The notes under the pieces: model-generated | What the model was told of the DNA's origin: nothing | Seen by the model: the letters and a program-made list of their open reading frames with translations, nothing else | Databases searched by the model: none | Position numbers and translations under genes: made by a program | Part shown: positions 11,770 through 23,156 of the stretch, in pieces | How the letters are laid out: every line of letters starts with the position of its first letter | How positions within the stretch are numbered: position 1 is the stretch's first letter | Source of the DNA: Tolypocladium sp. Sup5 PDA-1 | Lineage: Eukaryota > Ascomycota > Sordariomycetes > Hypocreales > Ophiocordycipitaceae | Assembly: GCA_000750105.3 (NCBI GenBank) | Contig: JPHH03000001.1 | Location: 62,001 to 126,000 of the forward strand | DNA: 64,000 nucleotides | Direction: 5' to 3'

Positions 11770-12622
11770 TCAATACGTCCCCTCGCCTTCGTCGCCTTCG
11801 CCGTACTCGTCGCCCCCCTCGTCTCCGTTGTCAAAGTAGTTTTCGGCATCGTAGTCGCCGGCATCCTCGTCGTCGTACACCTCGTCCTCCTCGTCCTCCT
11901 CCACGCCCTCTTCCTCGTCCAGCTCGGCGGCGTCCTCGCCCTCCTCGTCGCGCATGGCCTCGAGGCGTTCGAGGAGGTTTCTACCGCCCTCCTCGTCGGC
12001 GTCGCCCTCGAGGGCGGGCATGCCAAAGGCGGCCTCGGCATTCGGCAGCGCGCTGACCTTGCTCAGCTCCAGCTTGCGCTTCTTGCGCACGCCGGCGCCG
12101 TCCTCGGGCTCGACGGTATCGAGCAGCTCGGCGGGGAAGAGCTCGCGGCAGACGGGGCGCGCGGTCCAGTCCGGCAGGGCGCGCTCCTCGCGGACGAACT
12201 TTTGAGAGTAGGTCGGCACGGCGGTGAAGGGGTCCAGCGAGGCCTTGTTCTTGACGCCGTAGTGCGCGTTCATCTGCGCCTGGCCGTACATCTTGCGCGG
12301 GGCCGTCGGGTCGTGCAGGGAGGCGCGCTTCGAGGTGTAGAGCGGCGACGAGTGCATCTGGTGCCGCAGCAGGAGGAAGTACTGGATTCCGTTTGTCTCT
12401 GTCGAGCTCAGCTCCCGGGGCGTCGTGACGGCATAGGGCTGCGCGGCATAAGCGTCAGTTCACGGGGCATCGTCATCGTCACAGCGCGACGACTCGGTGG
12501 ATACATATTCGTACAGGGAACAGCTCCGAGGGACGGGCGTCTGGCTCATCGCCCGTGTCCCAGGGCACGTTGGGCCGACCACCGCCTCTCGCGCCTCCGC
12601 GGCCTCGTCCGCCTCTGGACAT
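11770..12622 (-). CDS. RPC31: RNA polymerase III subunit RPC31 (RPC7-like)
   Basis: Two exons on the minus strand, 12622-12515 and 12438-11770, total 258 aa. Exon 1 encodes a short Arg/Gly-rich start (MSRGGRGRGGARGG) followed by VPWDTG and PSELFP, the hallmark beginning of fungal Rpc31. The protein continues with PRELSSTETNGIQYFLLLR and a basic KKRKLEL patch. It ends in a long tract that is almost all Asp, Glu, Gly and Tyr, the acidic tail characteristic of this subunit. Rpc31 belongs to the Pol III-specific Rpc82-Rpc34-Rpc31 trimer that works in initiation at tRNA and 5S genes in the nucleus. The intron donor is gtacga and the acceptor gcgcag. The gene is divergent from the HSM3-like gene across 383 nt. 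Confidence 0.9.
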
Positions 12623-13005
12623 TGTGGCTGGAGCGGCAGGGGAGCACGCGGGAAGCGCAGCGCAGCGTCGTGTTTGTGATGCTGCAGACGACGGTGTGTT
12701 GCGGATTGCAAGGCCGAGTTTTTTTGCGAAGCTCTTCTTTTTCGCAGGTTTGGCTGGATTGAAGACGGCTGCCAGCCCCGCTAGCTTCCATTCTTTGGTG
12801 GGGGACGGAATTGGCTCCGCTGCTACGGATACTTCGTACCAGTGACGCTGCCCCGCTGCCTGGAGACTGGCGCTGAGCTCAAGTCTGCTGTTATCTGGCT
12901 TATACAAACATCCACCTGTGCCTTTCGACGCGCCAGTTGATGGCACCTCTGCTTTCATCCCACTCGCAGACACTCGGTGAAGAAGCCTAGAAGCTTCACC
13001 TCCAA
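12623..13005. promoter_or_regulatory. Divergent promoter region between RPC31 and the HSM3-like gene
   Basis: 383 nt between opposed start codons. It must contain both promoters. No specific element could be identified. Confidence 0.45.
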
Positions 13006-14211
13006 ATGACGCAGAGAATCGTTCCCACCGTCGCAATGGACAACGTCCCCGTTTCCGGTCTGCCAGAGCTCCAGGCCCACCTGCAGCAGCTCGTCAACGA
13101 CCCTGCGCTCCCCTTCAACCTGAAGCTGCTCGACGATGTCGAACTTCAGCTCACAGGTAAGCTCGCTCTGCTGCGGCACCGATCTCGTCAAGATCTCTTG
13201 AAAAGAACGCACAAGAGGGACTGAAGCTGACTGCGACCGCCAGAGGACAACATCCCCCCCCTCCTCCCAACCTTGCTGCCGCCTCTCACCCAGATCCTCA
13301 AGTCCACCACCCAGGACCCGACTCCTGTCCTCTCCCTTACAGTCAAGCTGCTCTCGCCGCTGTCATTCACCCGCACGCTCACCATCGCCGACCCGCCGTC
13401 CCTGCTGACAGCTCTCCGCTCCACGTTGCCGGGCGCCAACCTGCTCGCCTTGGCCATCATCCACAAGGCCGCCAAGGCCCCGTCCGACGCGGCCATCCTG
13501 AGCACGCTGCCCGAGGTCGTCGAGGAGCTTGTCCGGTGCTGGCTGGAGAGCCCTGATGTGGGCGTCGGTGAACGCGCCGCAAAGGTTCTGGGCGATTTGC
13601 TCGAGACGGACTGCGAAGTTGTGGATGGGCAGGGCGTCAACGGTGTCGGCAATGTCAGCGACGTCAACGGCACCGAGGTTGTCAGACGCCGTTTGCCAGG
13701 CCATGCGCGACTATGGCGTCTCATTCTGCTGACTCGGCCAGGCCTGTCTCTCATCCAGAGCCGCTGCACTCCCGAAGAGGCCGCCGACGAACCATCCCGC
13801 TCCATGCATGCAGTCACCATCTCCCAAGGCCGCCTCCTTCGAATGCTGCCACGTCTCGCCGCCCTCAACGTTCGCGCTGTAAACCAAACGGCGTTCCGGG
13901 ACCTCTTCCCCTTGTCTGGAGCTGCGGCCCAAAATGCCGGCTGTGGGCTACTCCAATGGGCCGCCCTTGGCATGGTGGACAAGTCAGACGTGCTCATGCA
14001 TCTGAGCCTGGTAGATTTCATCGAGACGCTTATCAGCATAATGCGCGTGTCTGGCCGCTCGCCAGAGCAAGACGATACAGTGAAAAGCCTCTTGAAGGCT
14101 GCTGTCCCGGACGATGCGGAGTTGGAGAAGGCCGTGAGGACTCTGCCGGATCGGACGGTGGAAGAAGAGGCAGAGGCGCTCAGGAAGTACATCGCCGAGA
14201 TGATGAACTAG
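13006..14211 (+). CDS. HSM3/PSMD5-like proteasome assembly chaperone
   Basis: Exons 13006-13156 and 13244-14211 give about 372 aa. A second in-frame ATG ten codons later (13036) is an equally plausible start. The protein is all-helical with repeated Leu-rich segments. It includes LSLTVKLLSPLSF followed by a block ending LALAIIHKAAKAP, which matches the arrangement of the Hsm3/S5b (PSMD5) family, and a C-terminal LRKYIAEMMN. In that family HEAT/ARM-type repeats bind the Rpt1 ATPase and help assemble the 26S proteasome base. The yeast name comes from a mismatch-repair phenotype. The assignment rests on the pattern of conserved Leu/Pro blocks rather than a catalytic motif, so it is less certain than its neighbours. 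Another helical-repeat protein remains possible. Confidence 0.65.
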
Positions 14212-15129
14212 TGTGCTCTCACCGACGGTCTACTCTGGCGGCTGAACCAAGGAGCTACCATCGACATCTCACACAGTATCTGATTGCTGAGTTCCAACTG
14301 GTTGCGTGCCAGCTTGGCTACCGGTTTTGGAAGGCTCGAATCTCTATAAAATGCGGCGTGGACTAGGGCATGCTGTCGAGATTCTGGATGGGCAGCTTTG
14401 AAAGGTAGAATCGCGACTCCGGCGAAGGCAGCAACTTTGACGCCGCTGGGCGTGATAATCGACTCAAATAGCCCAACGCCGGCGACCCCTTGGGGCCTGT
14501 CACGTTTCGGGAGATTATCAGATGGCATGCCTGCACAGGTTGCCTGGCTGGAGAGAGGGTAGATCTGCACAAGGGCTGACCTTGCCAAGGAGGTGAATTG
14601 AAGGCCATGGTCAGATAGCAGATGAGCCAGACTGCTGGTCACACGAGCGCCCAAGCGATGCGCCAGTCTGGGATGTGGGCTGATGGTAAATGGAATTAAG
14701 AAATAGCTAAGGTATATTACACTTGAAGGAGACGGGCAGTCTGTGTTGAGGACCGCCGTCGTCACGTCTGTCGATGGATACATTAGTATCGAGGACGAAC
14801 CTGGCTTAATTCGCTAAAGACAAGTCCGCCAGAGATTCTTACCGTAGTCCTCATCTCCGGTTTCCCGAAGGGCAACGAGGCTGCTGGTGGTGGCCATCGA
14901 TTGCCAGTGTCGCCACTCGGATTTAGGTCGACGGTGGTGTCGTATAAATCCGCTTTCCTAACCCCGCGAGCATCCCAGAGTATAAAATAGGCCAAGGTGA
15001 GGAAATGAAGATGAAATACATGTAAATTACCCACAGCATTCCAATCTTTCAGGTATTTTCTAAACACTCGAGTAGATTTGCTCCCTTCCGGATCTTTGTT
15101 CTGAGGGAAAGAGAGAGACAAGTATCGTC
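14212..15129. other. Intergenic region with the SDR promoter
   Basis: 918 nt. Its left end is the HSM3-like 3' UTR. The right end holds TATA-type words (TATAAA near 14943 and TATAAAATAG at 14981-14990) ahead of the SDR gene. Open frames on the minus strand (14208-14783 and others) lack recognisable domains. Confidence 0.5.
14981..14988 (+). promoter_or_regulatory. TATA box of the SDR gene
   Basis: TATAAAAT lies about 145 nt upstream of the SDR ATG at 15130. The sequence matches the consensus and the spacing is reasonable. Confidence 0.5.
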
Positions 15130-16020
15130 ATGGCTACTATTCTCGTCACCGGCGGCAACCGAGGGATTGGCTACGCCGTCGCGCAGGCCATTGCCACACG
15201 ATTGCCAGCTTCTACGGTCATTCTGGGCTGCCGAAGTACTAAAGCCGAAGAAGAAGCAATCCGGCAACTAAAAACAAATGGCATCACCACGGCGCTGGAC
15301 ACGGTGGAAATCGACGTTGAAAACGACTCGTCCATCGCCACAGCGGCGGCCGCAGTCAGGCAGAAATACGGTAAACTCGACGGTAGGGTTCTGTCTTATA
15401 TCAAGCCCTAATACAAAGATGCTGACGAGAACCAGTGCTCCTCAACAACGCCATCAAGCTCAACACCACAAAGTCTGAGGATCTGTCCACCATCAGAAGC
15501 GCCGCCAACGCATGCTACAACAACGGCATCACGTCCAACACCATCGTCACGAAGGCGTTCACATCTCTTCTCAGAAAAAGCCCGAATCCTCGCGTCATCA
15601 TGGTCTCCAGCACCCGCGGCAGCCTAGGTCGCACCGCCAACAAAGAGGTTTGCCTCATCCCCCGCCCCCCCCCCCCCCCCCCCCCCCCCTTTTTCCGAGC
15701 CAAATCTGTTGATACCTCATGACGCCCAGCTTCCCCTCGTCGCAGCCATCGACTACTCCATAGCCAAAGCCGGACTCAACATGCTCACGCTGCACCTGCA
15801 GAGCGCAGAGGATGTGGCGGCAGACGGCCAGAAGAAGATTACCTTCTGGGCCGTCAGTCCTGGGCACTGCAAGACGGGGTTCAACGGATACAAGGGCAGC
15901 AAAGATCCACTTGACGGCACAGACGTGATCATGAAACTGCTGGAGTCTCAGCCTGGAGAGATTCCGGGAGGAACGTTTTGGGAGTATGAGAATGGGAGAT
16001 TTCAAATGCCCCCTTGGTAG
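15130..16020 (+). CDS. Short-chain dehydrogenase/reductase
   Basis: Three exons, 15130-15382, 15436-15647 and 15730-16020, encode 251 aa. The N-terminal TGGNRGIG (residues 7-14) is the NAD(P)-binding glycine motif of classical SDRs. A CRS pair after the second beta strand suggests NADP preference. The active-site segment VSSTRGSLG supplies the catalytic Ser, and YSIAKAG supplies the Tyr-x3-Lys pair. SPGHCKTGFNG follows the last core strand. The usual NNAG is NNAI here. The closest general type is the carbonyl reductase/tropinone-reductase-like group of fungi. The substrate cannot be told from sequence. The second intron contains an uninterrupted run of 25 C (15665-15689). A TATA box precedes the gene. 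It converges on SEC7. Confidence 0.88.
15665..15689 (+). repeat. Homopolymer run of 25 C within an SDR intron
   Basis: The run begins just after a single G and is followed by T5. It sits between the donor at 15648 and the acceptor at 15729, in the polypyrimidine part of the intron. Its true length is uncertain because such runs are error-prone in sequencing. Confidence 0.9.
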
Positions 16021-16452
16021 AGGCACGCTCATCGGCTGGACCCATGCGCGAGGGTGTTCCAAGCCGAGTACTAAGGCCGACGCCTATAAACAAAAAGGAG
16101 TAACAAAGGCCCTCTGACGTTGAATACATCATGGAGCCTCTGGTGCCAGTGCCTGTTCAGAACTTGAGTTGCTGTCTCGCGGGTGTCTGCAGGGAGCCTT
16201 CTCATTGTGGCAGCACATGCAACCTGGGGCGTGCCTGGTGATCATCACATAAACTTCCAGCGCCTCCGGATCGTCCGAAGGAAAAGGTGAGAATCGTCTC
16301 AGATTGCAAGCTTTTGCATTCGTGAAGCCCGGAGGCGTACAATGAGTGCGGCAGGCTCGTAAAGAGCAGCACGGCTCCCGCAGTAAAATGAAACCGAACA
16401 TTCTATCCGCCGCCGCAACGCCGTCTTGTACCAGCTAAAGCCGGATCATAAC
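16021..16452. other. Convergent 3' spacer of the SDR gene and SEC7
   Basis: 432 nt between two convergent stop codons. No supported gene, only small open frames without domains. Confidence 0.5.
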
Positions 16453-19400
16453 TTACAGCATCCTCCGCGCAGCCGCTTCTTGGTCGCTCGCCACGTCCTC
16501 TGGGGAGTCACTCACAACGCTCTCCCGCCTCTTCTCTGCCGCCTTGGTCATCCCCTCGATGCCCAGTCCAACTTCTCCGACACGTCGCAGAACCACAAGG
16601 AGTGCTCCTCGGAGGTCCTGGCTAAGATCCTTGCCCAACAGCTCCACGGCGAGGGGGTAAAACTCGGGGATGTGAGCTTTGAACGCATCCTCCGGGAAGG
16701 TGGCGTAGCCTTCCAGAACGTCCACCACCACAGGCCGCCATGCCATGATATTCCTGTGCTGACTCTCTTCCGCGAGCAACGAGTATCCCATGATGATGTC
16801 CTTGCACAGGGGCACCAGTGCCGCTTCGATATCGGGTCTGCTCTCCAACCTCTCCGGTGCGTTGTCCGCAAACATCCTAAAGAGTATGGAGATGTACGTT
16901 GCAGCAGATCCGCTCTCCTGCTTCAACAAATTGGGCGGCTGCTTCATGAAGCCTTCGCGCCAGAGACGCATACGGAGTTCCTTGTCCTCATTGAAACGGC
17001 GGGCAAATTGGAACGAGCGTTTCAGCAGCGCCATGAGCCGCAGAAGCTCCGTTGAAGGGATGTGAGCGTACACGGTATCATTGCTGAAGAGCTCATTGAC
17101 CGTCTCAATCATGAGCAGCTGCAGGACGCAGCGGGAGATGATGCGGTTGAAGAAACGCCGACGCGCCGCAGTCACCACTACCGGTTGTTGCTGGAGGTTA
17201 GATGAGGGCTTGAACTCTTCGAGGCCCTGGCCACTGGGCCCGGTAGGAGTTTGCAGCTCGTCATCCATCGGCTTCGGTGATGGCTGCCGGTGGATGGATT
17301 CAGCATCCGATATCGCGCTATTGTCGTCTGTGCCGTTGATTCTCAGGGATTTCTCGTCCACCGCCGGTGTTTCTGCAGACGGGCTTAGACCCGTCGAAAA
17401 GTCAAATCCGTTGGACGGGAGCGATAGAGCGGCAGTCGAGTTCATGTTCGCTGCCGTAAACAGCTGATACGCCGTTGTTCGCTCGAAGAGCTCGCAGAAA
17501 GCCCCGACTACCTTGTTCCAGTGCTCTGCCGTGAACTTGGTTACGTTTTTCAGAATGAGCTGCTGCAGACAGTTGCTGCCGATGCGAGAGATTGTGTCAT
17601 TCTCTTGGCAGATGCACAGGGCCAGTAGCTCTAGAAACCTGTCGAGCATGTACTCCAGGGCGTCGAAGTAGTGGGTGAAGAGCGTGATCATGTTGCGCAG
17701 TGCTTGAATCATGGTCGTCGATAGCCAGACGGAAAGCTCCTCGTGGTTGAGGACATTTGACATTTCCGGTCGAGACCTCAGGACCATGAAAATCGGATAC
17801 AATTGCTGACGCCAGAGTATGTCCCAAAACTCCGGCGTGAAGCCGCCACCGTACTTGATGAGCGCAGCGAAAAAGTATTCGAGAGCGTTTGATCGCACCT
17901 CCAGGTCTTCGCCCGTCATGAGTACGTCGTGAAAGGCGAACAGAACAGGGAACCAGAAGCCCTCCTCGACAGACGTTTTCGTCAACGTCGCTTTGCTGGC
18001 ATCCAAAGCCTTGTTGCCCGGGTCAGCCTTGGCATTTGCTTTCGGCGTCTGGGACAGTGGACACTCTGGAGTCCTGAGCATCGTGGGAATGGTCGACTTG
18101 AGGAGTTCCAGTGCTGCCAGGCTCTTCTTCTGGAACTTCAGGTTCTTCGAAAACTCTGTCAGACAGACAATCAGGTCCGTGAATGCCCCTTGGGAAATGA
18201 CGACTCCAAACTTGGTCTTGTACACTTGGTTCACGTTCTCGTAAGCCAGGTTGACGATGCTCTCGTGCGGGTCCCTTGCTGCGACGGTAAAGACCCCAAA
18301 CATGGTTCTCCAACCGGAGCGGATGTTATCCCCCCGAGCTTGAATCATCTGGATGAGGCACCGCAGAACCAGGTCCTTGACCGTGATGTTGTGAGAGTTG
18401 GCAAGCACATGCTCAAACGGCTTCAAGAAGTCTTTCTGGAACTTGAAGCCCGCCAGTTCTTCAATCTCCATGAACCGCATGGACAGCTGCCGCAGCGAGT
18501 CCAAGGCGAAAAACACAATGTTCATGTTGTTATGGCACCCGACTTGGTTAAAGTGCTCGCCGAGGACATCCCAAATGTTGCTCCACTCAAACCTAACCCG
18601 GTTCATGTTGTAGTAGCTGATCTCCACTATCTTCTGAAGACTGTATGTCCGAGGGGAGTCGTTGGAGCCGGAGACCTTGATCTCATCCCAGCTGACCTCG
18701 GTCAGGGCTTTGGCGAAGTGGACCATGGCTTCGCCAGAGAGATTGGCAGTGTTTGAGAAGATGCGGTCCACGCTGCGAATGAACTCGTCCGAACGGCTCT
18801 CTAGAGCAATCTCACTGGAGAAGCCTCGGGGCCCGGTGCCAGATCTCTGTCGTGGTCTGGGTCGCGACTGGGTGGATGACCTCGAATCGGACGTGTCAGT
18901 TCGGGAAGGCGGCATGAATCGGGCCTGGGAGACATCGGGAATCGCACTCTCGTCGACGCCCCCTGATATCAACTGTAGCCTGTCCAGTTGACTGATGCAC
19001 ATGAGAATATCCTTCCAAGACTGCTGCAGCAGGTTGCCTTCGGTCTGCCCGAGGTCGAGAAGAACTTTGAGAGCCTCAATGTTCTTTGCCAGCATCTCCT
19101 GAGGGTTATTCAGGCTGGTGGTGTTTCGGAGAGCTGAAATGAAGGCTTCCCTCGGCGTCGACAGCTCAAATAGGCAGGCAATCTTTGTCGCCAGCCTCAT
19201 GCCTTCGAGGCACAGTTTGTTGACTTCAAGATTGTGAGCCTTTTGCATTTGGCTTGACAGGGCAGAGAAGAAGGACATCCAGGTAACGTCAAACATGGAG
19301 CCAACATGTTTGAAGGACGTCGCCGGAATGAACCTGAGCCCGGCCTTTGCCGTATTGCGGCGTTGGCTCTTGAACAAATTCTTGAAGAGTTGCTCCGATC

Positions 19401-22044
19401 GCAAGGAAATCTCCTCCGACTGTTGGACATAGGCCTCGCGCTGCAAATCACGTCCCACGTTCGAGAGCGCCTGGCCAAGCCCAGCAGCGAGGCCCGTAGG
19501 CTGCGCACCCCCTGTGCCGGCGGCGGCGGCTGCTTCGCGCTCACTTGTCAGAACGATCTCGTTGCTCGCAATCTCATCATATATACCAATCAGGTACTCG
19601 TCGGGGAGATCGGCATTGTCGTTGATGCCTCGGTTGTTCTTGATGAATTCTTCCTTGCTCATCCTCTTGGCAACCTTGCCGCTGTGCTGATCCGTGTTCA
19701 ACATAATGACGGAATATGCCAAGACGTAGGCGGTGTCGGCGTTTGCAAACGCGTTCGGGTTCCCCAAGACGTAGCGCTCGGCAAATTTCAGCATGAAACG
19801 ATCGATCTTTTGGGCCTCACCCGGGAGTCGGAAGGACTGCAGGAACTGTCGAAGTGCATCGACGAAGCGCTTCCTGGTGAATTCCATGGAGTCGACAAAG
19901 GCATGCATAATATCGATGTTCTGCTGGTCCCCTTCGCCCAGATACTCGCCGATTTGGGCCTTGTCGAGTTTATCCTCCCGCAGGAGGAAGCCGGCTATGT
20001 CTTCGGGACTGTCGCTGGGGATGAAGCCATCCCGCAGGAACTGCTTGATGCCCCTTTTAGGCTTGAAGTTGAATTGCCTTATGGCATTCGTAAGTGCCGT
20101 CTTACGCGCCTTCTCCTTCTCCAGTTGGTCCGGGTCGTCGTCCACAACAGGCGTTGATGGCGGCAGAGGCGTCTCCATACGGGAGGCGCTGTCGCTGAGT
20201 GTGGGATCGATGGATGGCCGCAACTCGTCCAAGGAGGCCTTGTTATCGCCATCTGTCCTCGACGTCTCGCCGCCGTCGGTCCGCACGGAGGCCGACCAGT
20301 TTAACAAAGACCTCAGGGCCTCCACTAGAGCTTCCAAGGACAAACGCTTCATCGCATACTCCTTGGGAAAGTCTGGCTCATTGTCCTGCTGTGGCACTAT
20401 TTGAGCCACCGTAAGCGGGGGAGGCAAGATGCCCCTGAGTTGCCATTCGCTAGCAGGCGCCGTCCTGGCCCGCAGCTCCTCGTAGACTTGTTCGTGGATG
20501 GATGTGATTGCGACAGGGGTGGTGGAGAACTTGGAGAGATCCTCGACAATGGTTTGGAAGATGTTGTCCACTGTTTGATCGCAGTCGTAGTTGAGATAAA
20601 TCTCAACCAGGGCTCGAGGGTCGGCGCAGAGCCGGTTGAGGATGGTGACAAAGTGAAGCTTCTGCGACACGGGCGCATTCCGCCGAGACAGCAGTGCCAG
20701 GTAGATTTCGTTTAGAATGACCTCGATTTCCTTCTGTGGGACAGGTTAGTAAAGTGGTCGACAGGAGCTTACTGGCGAGCGGTGGGTACGTGCCTTGAAC
20801 GATGGCCGCATAAATTTGAGCATAAGCCAGAATATCTCGCAGCAAACATCGAAGATGCGGTCCACGGAGCTGGCGCCGTTTCGCGTGATGCTGAGACAAA
20901 GATAGAACTTGACGGCCTGCAAAAACGACGTCGGTTCGTTGCTCTTGGAGTTTTTGATGGTACATAGGGGCGAAGTGAAGACGGCAATGTTATTATTCAG
21001 AACGGTGTGGATGAGATGGAGGGAGATGAGCTTGGAGCGCATGGGCTGGCCACGGAGATCGTAGAGCTGGTCGGGTGCAAGGACCTTGGTCGACAAGTTG
21101 CAAAACGATCGAAACACGAGATATGCGTCTCGAATGTACACCTCGTCCTCGGCATCCAGCGCGTCATTGTCTTCTTGTGTCGAGCTGTGTCCCGATGCCG
21201 ATGTATCCGTCCCGTGCCTTTTGGCAGGCGTCAGCCGGGTAACCATGGTCGGTCCGTCGCCAAGGTTGGAATCGTCGAAGCTCTTCCGATGCTCGAGGTC
21301 CTTCAGCGTGAGCTTGGCGCCATTCTCTGGTTCTTCGGCAGAAGCAGGCTCGGATTGGGGAGCGGGCGACTCATCCCCGTCGGTGCTGGCAGGGCCGCCA
21401 TTGGCGGGTTCGGACGGATCAAACGTCACGTTGCTCGAGCTGTGCTTGAGGCCTCCCAAGTTCACCCTGGCTTCTTTCATGTGCAATCTCGTCTTGACCC
21501 GCTCGAAGACCGTCCCGACCATCTGAGTCAATGTGCCCTGGGCGACCTGCTGGTTGGGGGTACTCCGGGAGAGCAGGAAGACATTGTAGACCTGGCGCAC
21601 AGCCTTGAGCAGGCCTGCGCCGTGGACGACAATCTTGTCGTTGAGGACGGCGGCCAGCAGCGACTTGACGATCTGCAGCTGGATCTCGACGGCCGTCGTC
21701 TCGCCCTGGAAGCAGTCGCATATTGTGTCGATGGCGCGCTCGATAAGCGGCGGGGCAGGCTCGGCGCCGTCGTGAGCGGCATCTTCCTTACTCGGGAAGG
21801 AAAAGTACGAGTAGGAGATGAGCTTGCCGATACAGTCGAGGGCCGTCGTCGTCAGCTGGGGGTTGTTGGACTTGGTGGCGAGCTGCAGCGGCGCGAAGAC
21901 GAGTTCGGGGTCGGAGAGCTGGTCCTGCTCCTTGATGGCATCACGCGCCTTCTTTGCGGATTCGGCGAGCTGCTTGTTGCGCTGGGCATCCTTCGAGGTC
22001 GCAATGGCGTCCAGGGAGGACACCACGAACTTGAGGGAGCTCAT
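16453..22044 (-). CDS. SEC7: Golgi Arf guanine-nucleotide exchange factor SEC7
   Basis: Two long exons on the minus strand, 22044-20794 and 20733-16453, encode about 1843 aa. The first exon covers the DCB domain, a Ser/Glu-rich linker and the first half of the HUS region. The HUS box YLNYDCD lies near residue 465. The catalytic Sec7 domain spans about residues 626-820, from AIRQFNFKPKRG, with the glutamic-finger segment FRLPGEAQKIDR and AYSVIMLNTDQHS. HDS repeats fill the rest. The protein activates Arf at the trans-Golgi and drives vesicle formation. The single intron appears to have a GC donor (AAG then gcacgt) with a CTAAC branch site and acceptor cacag. Only this splice yields the conserved KKEIEVILNEIYLALL. 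The chosen ATG begins right at the DCB domain. An extra N-terminal exon upstream (a separate open frame at 21941-22306) cannot be excluded. Confidence 0.92.
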
Positions 22045-23156
22045 CGGGGAGCGCAGGGGAGGCCAGCGGCCATTCGCGAGGGGCGGGAGGCGCGGATACG
22101 GCAGCTTGGACGGCGCGGTCAGGAGCCGTCTGGAGGGAGGACAGGAGGCTCAGATGGCCATTGACCGAGACGTGTTCCTCTTGCTCAAAAGGACGGGAGC
22201 GGCGGGTGCGCTCGGGCTGCTGCTGATGCTGCGGCAGACGGGGAAAGCTGATGCCTAGTGTCGAGGACAGGATGGGTTCGGGTATCGTCAGCTTTTGCCC
22301 AGGCATGAATGAATGGACACATAAGACACGCGGGAGCAGATGGTAGCTGAGCCAGGGTGGCTCGTTAGCGGCAGCCAGGCAGTTCTGCGGCGGTGCAGTC
22401 GGGACGGTACGTACCTCCTAGGCCTCCCGTGGAAATTGATGGCCCAGCGGGTTGCGGAGCGTCACGGGCTCTGTAAGAGGACCTGACCCAGGCGGTTGTC
22501 GCTGGTGCCTCAGGCCCACGCGGCAGGGGCAGCCATTGATGGACCCCTTGTTAAAGGCCCGGTACCTGAGAGGTGGTGCAGATGCCTCGCGGAACAAGGT
22601 ACCAGGATGCCATGCCTCAACACAGCGCTGAACGCTGATAGAGCTCTGCGTCTCCAAAGGCGCTGTATTTACACCAAACGCCGGATGGGAGTACGCAATT
22701 GCTTACACGCAGGCCGGGCCGGATTACCCTGGCTCTTTCTTTTCGTTTCCCCGGGGCCTGAGCAACGAATATAAAGCAGCGTTCTTCATGTACCGCCAAG
22801 CGCCGCCTGCCCCGGGGAGTCGCGCGAGTGCCTCAGAGGCACACAGTGGCCAGCTCCGAAAGCGGTCTAGGCCCCATAGGCCCATAGCTCCAGCTAGCGA
22901 CGGAGCTCAACGCAAAAAACTAAACGTCCAACCACAACCCCAAGGGATTTCTCCGTCGCCTTGCGATCCCCATCCCCGTCAACAATTCGCGCGCGCAGCC
23001 ACCACCTCCTCCCTCCTCCATCCTCGTCAATTCGGCCTCCATTGCTGCTCCTCCAGTCCGTGAGAAGGGCCTCCAGCACAACATCGCCCTCGCCAGACCC
23101 GGGTCGCCCATCCCATACTCCAAACGAGTCCCCAGCGGGAGCCATTTTCTGCCAGC
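22045..23156. other. Divergent intergenic region between SEC7 and the E2 gene
   Basis: 1.1 kb between opposed start codons, holding both promoters. A minus-strand open frame (ending 22306) overlaps the SEC7 start in another frame and could belong to a SEC7 5' exon. A TATAAAG word lies near 22770, about 385 nt before the E2 ATG. The final ~150 nt before 23157 are CT-rich. Confidence 0.5.
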
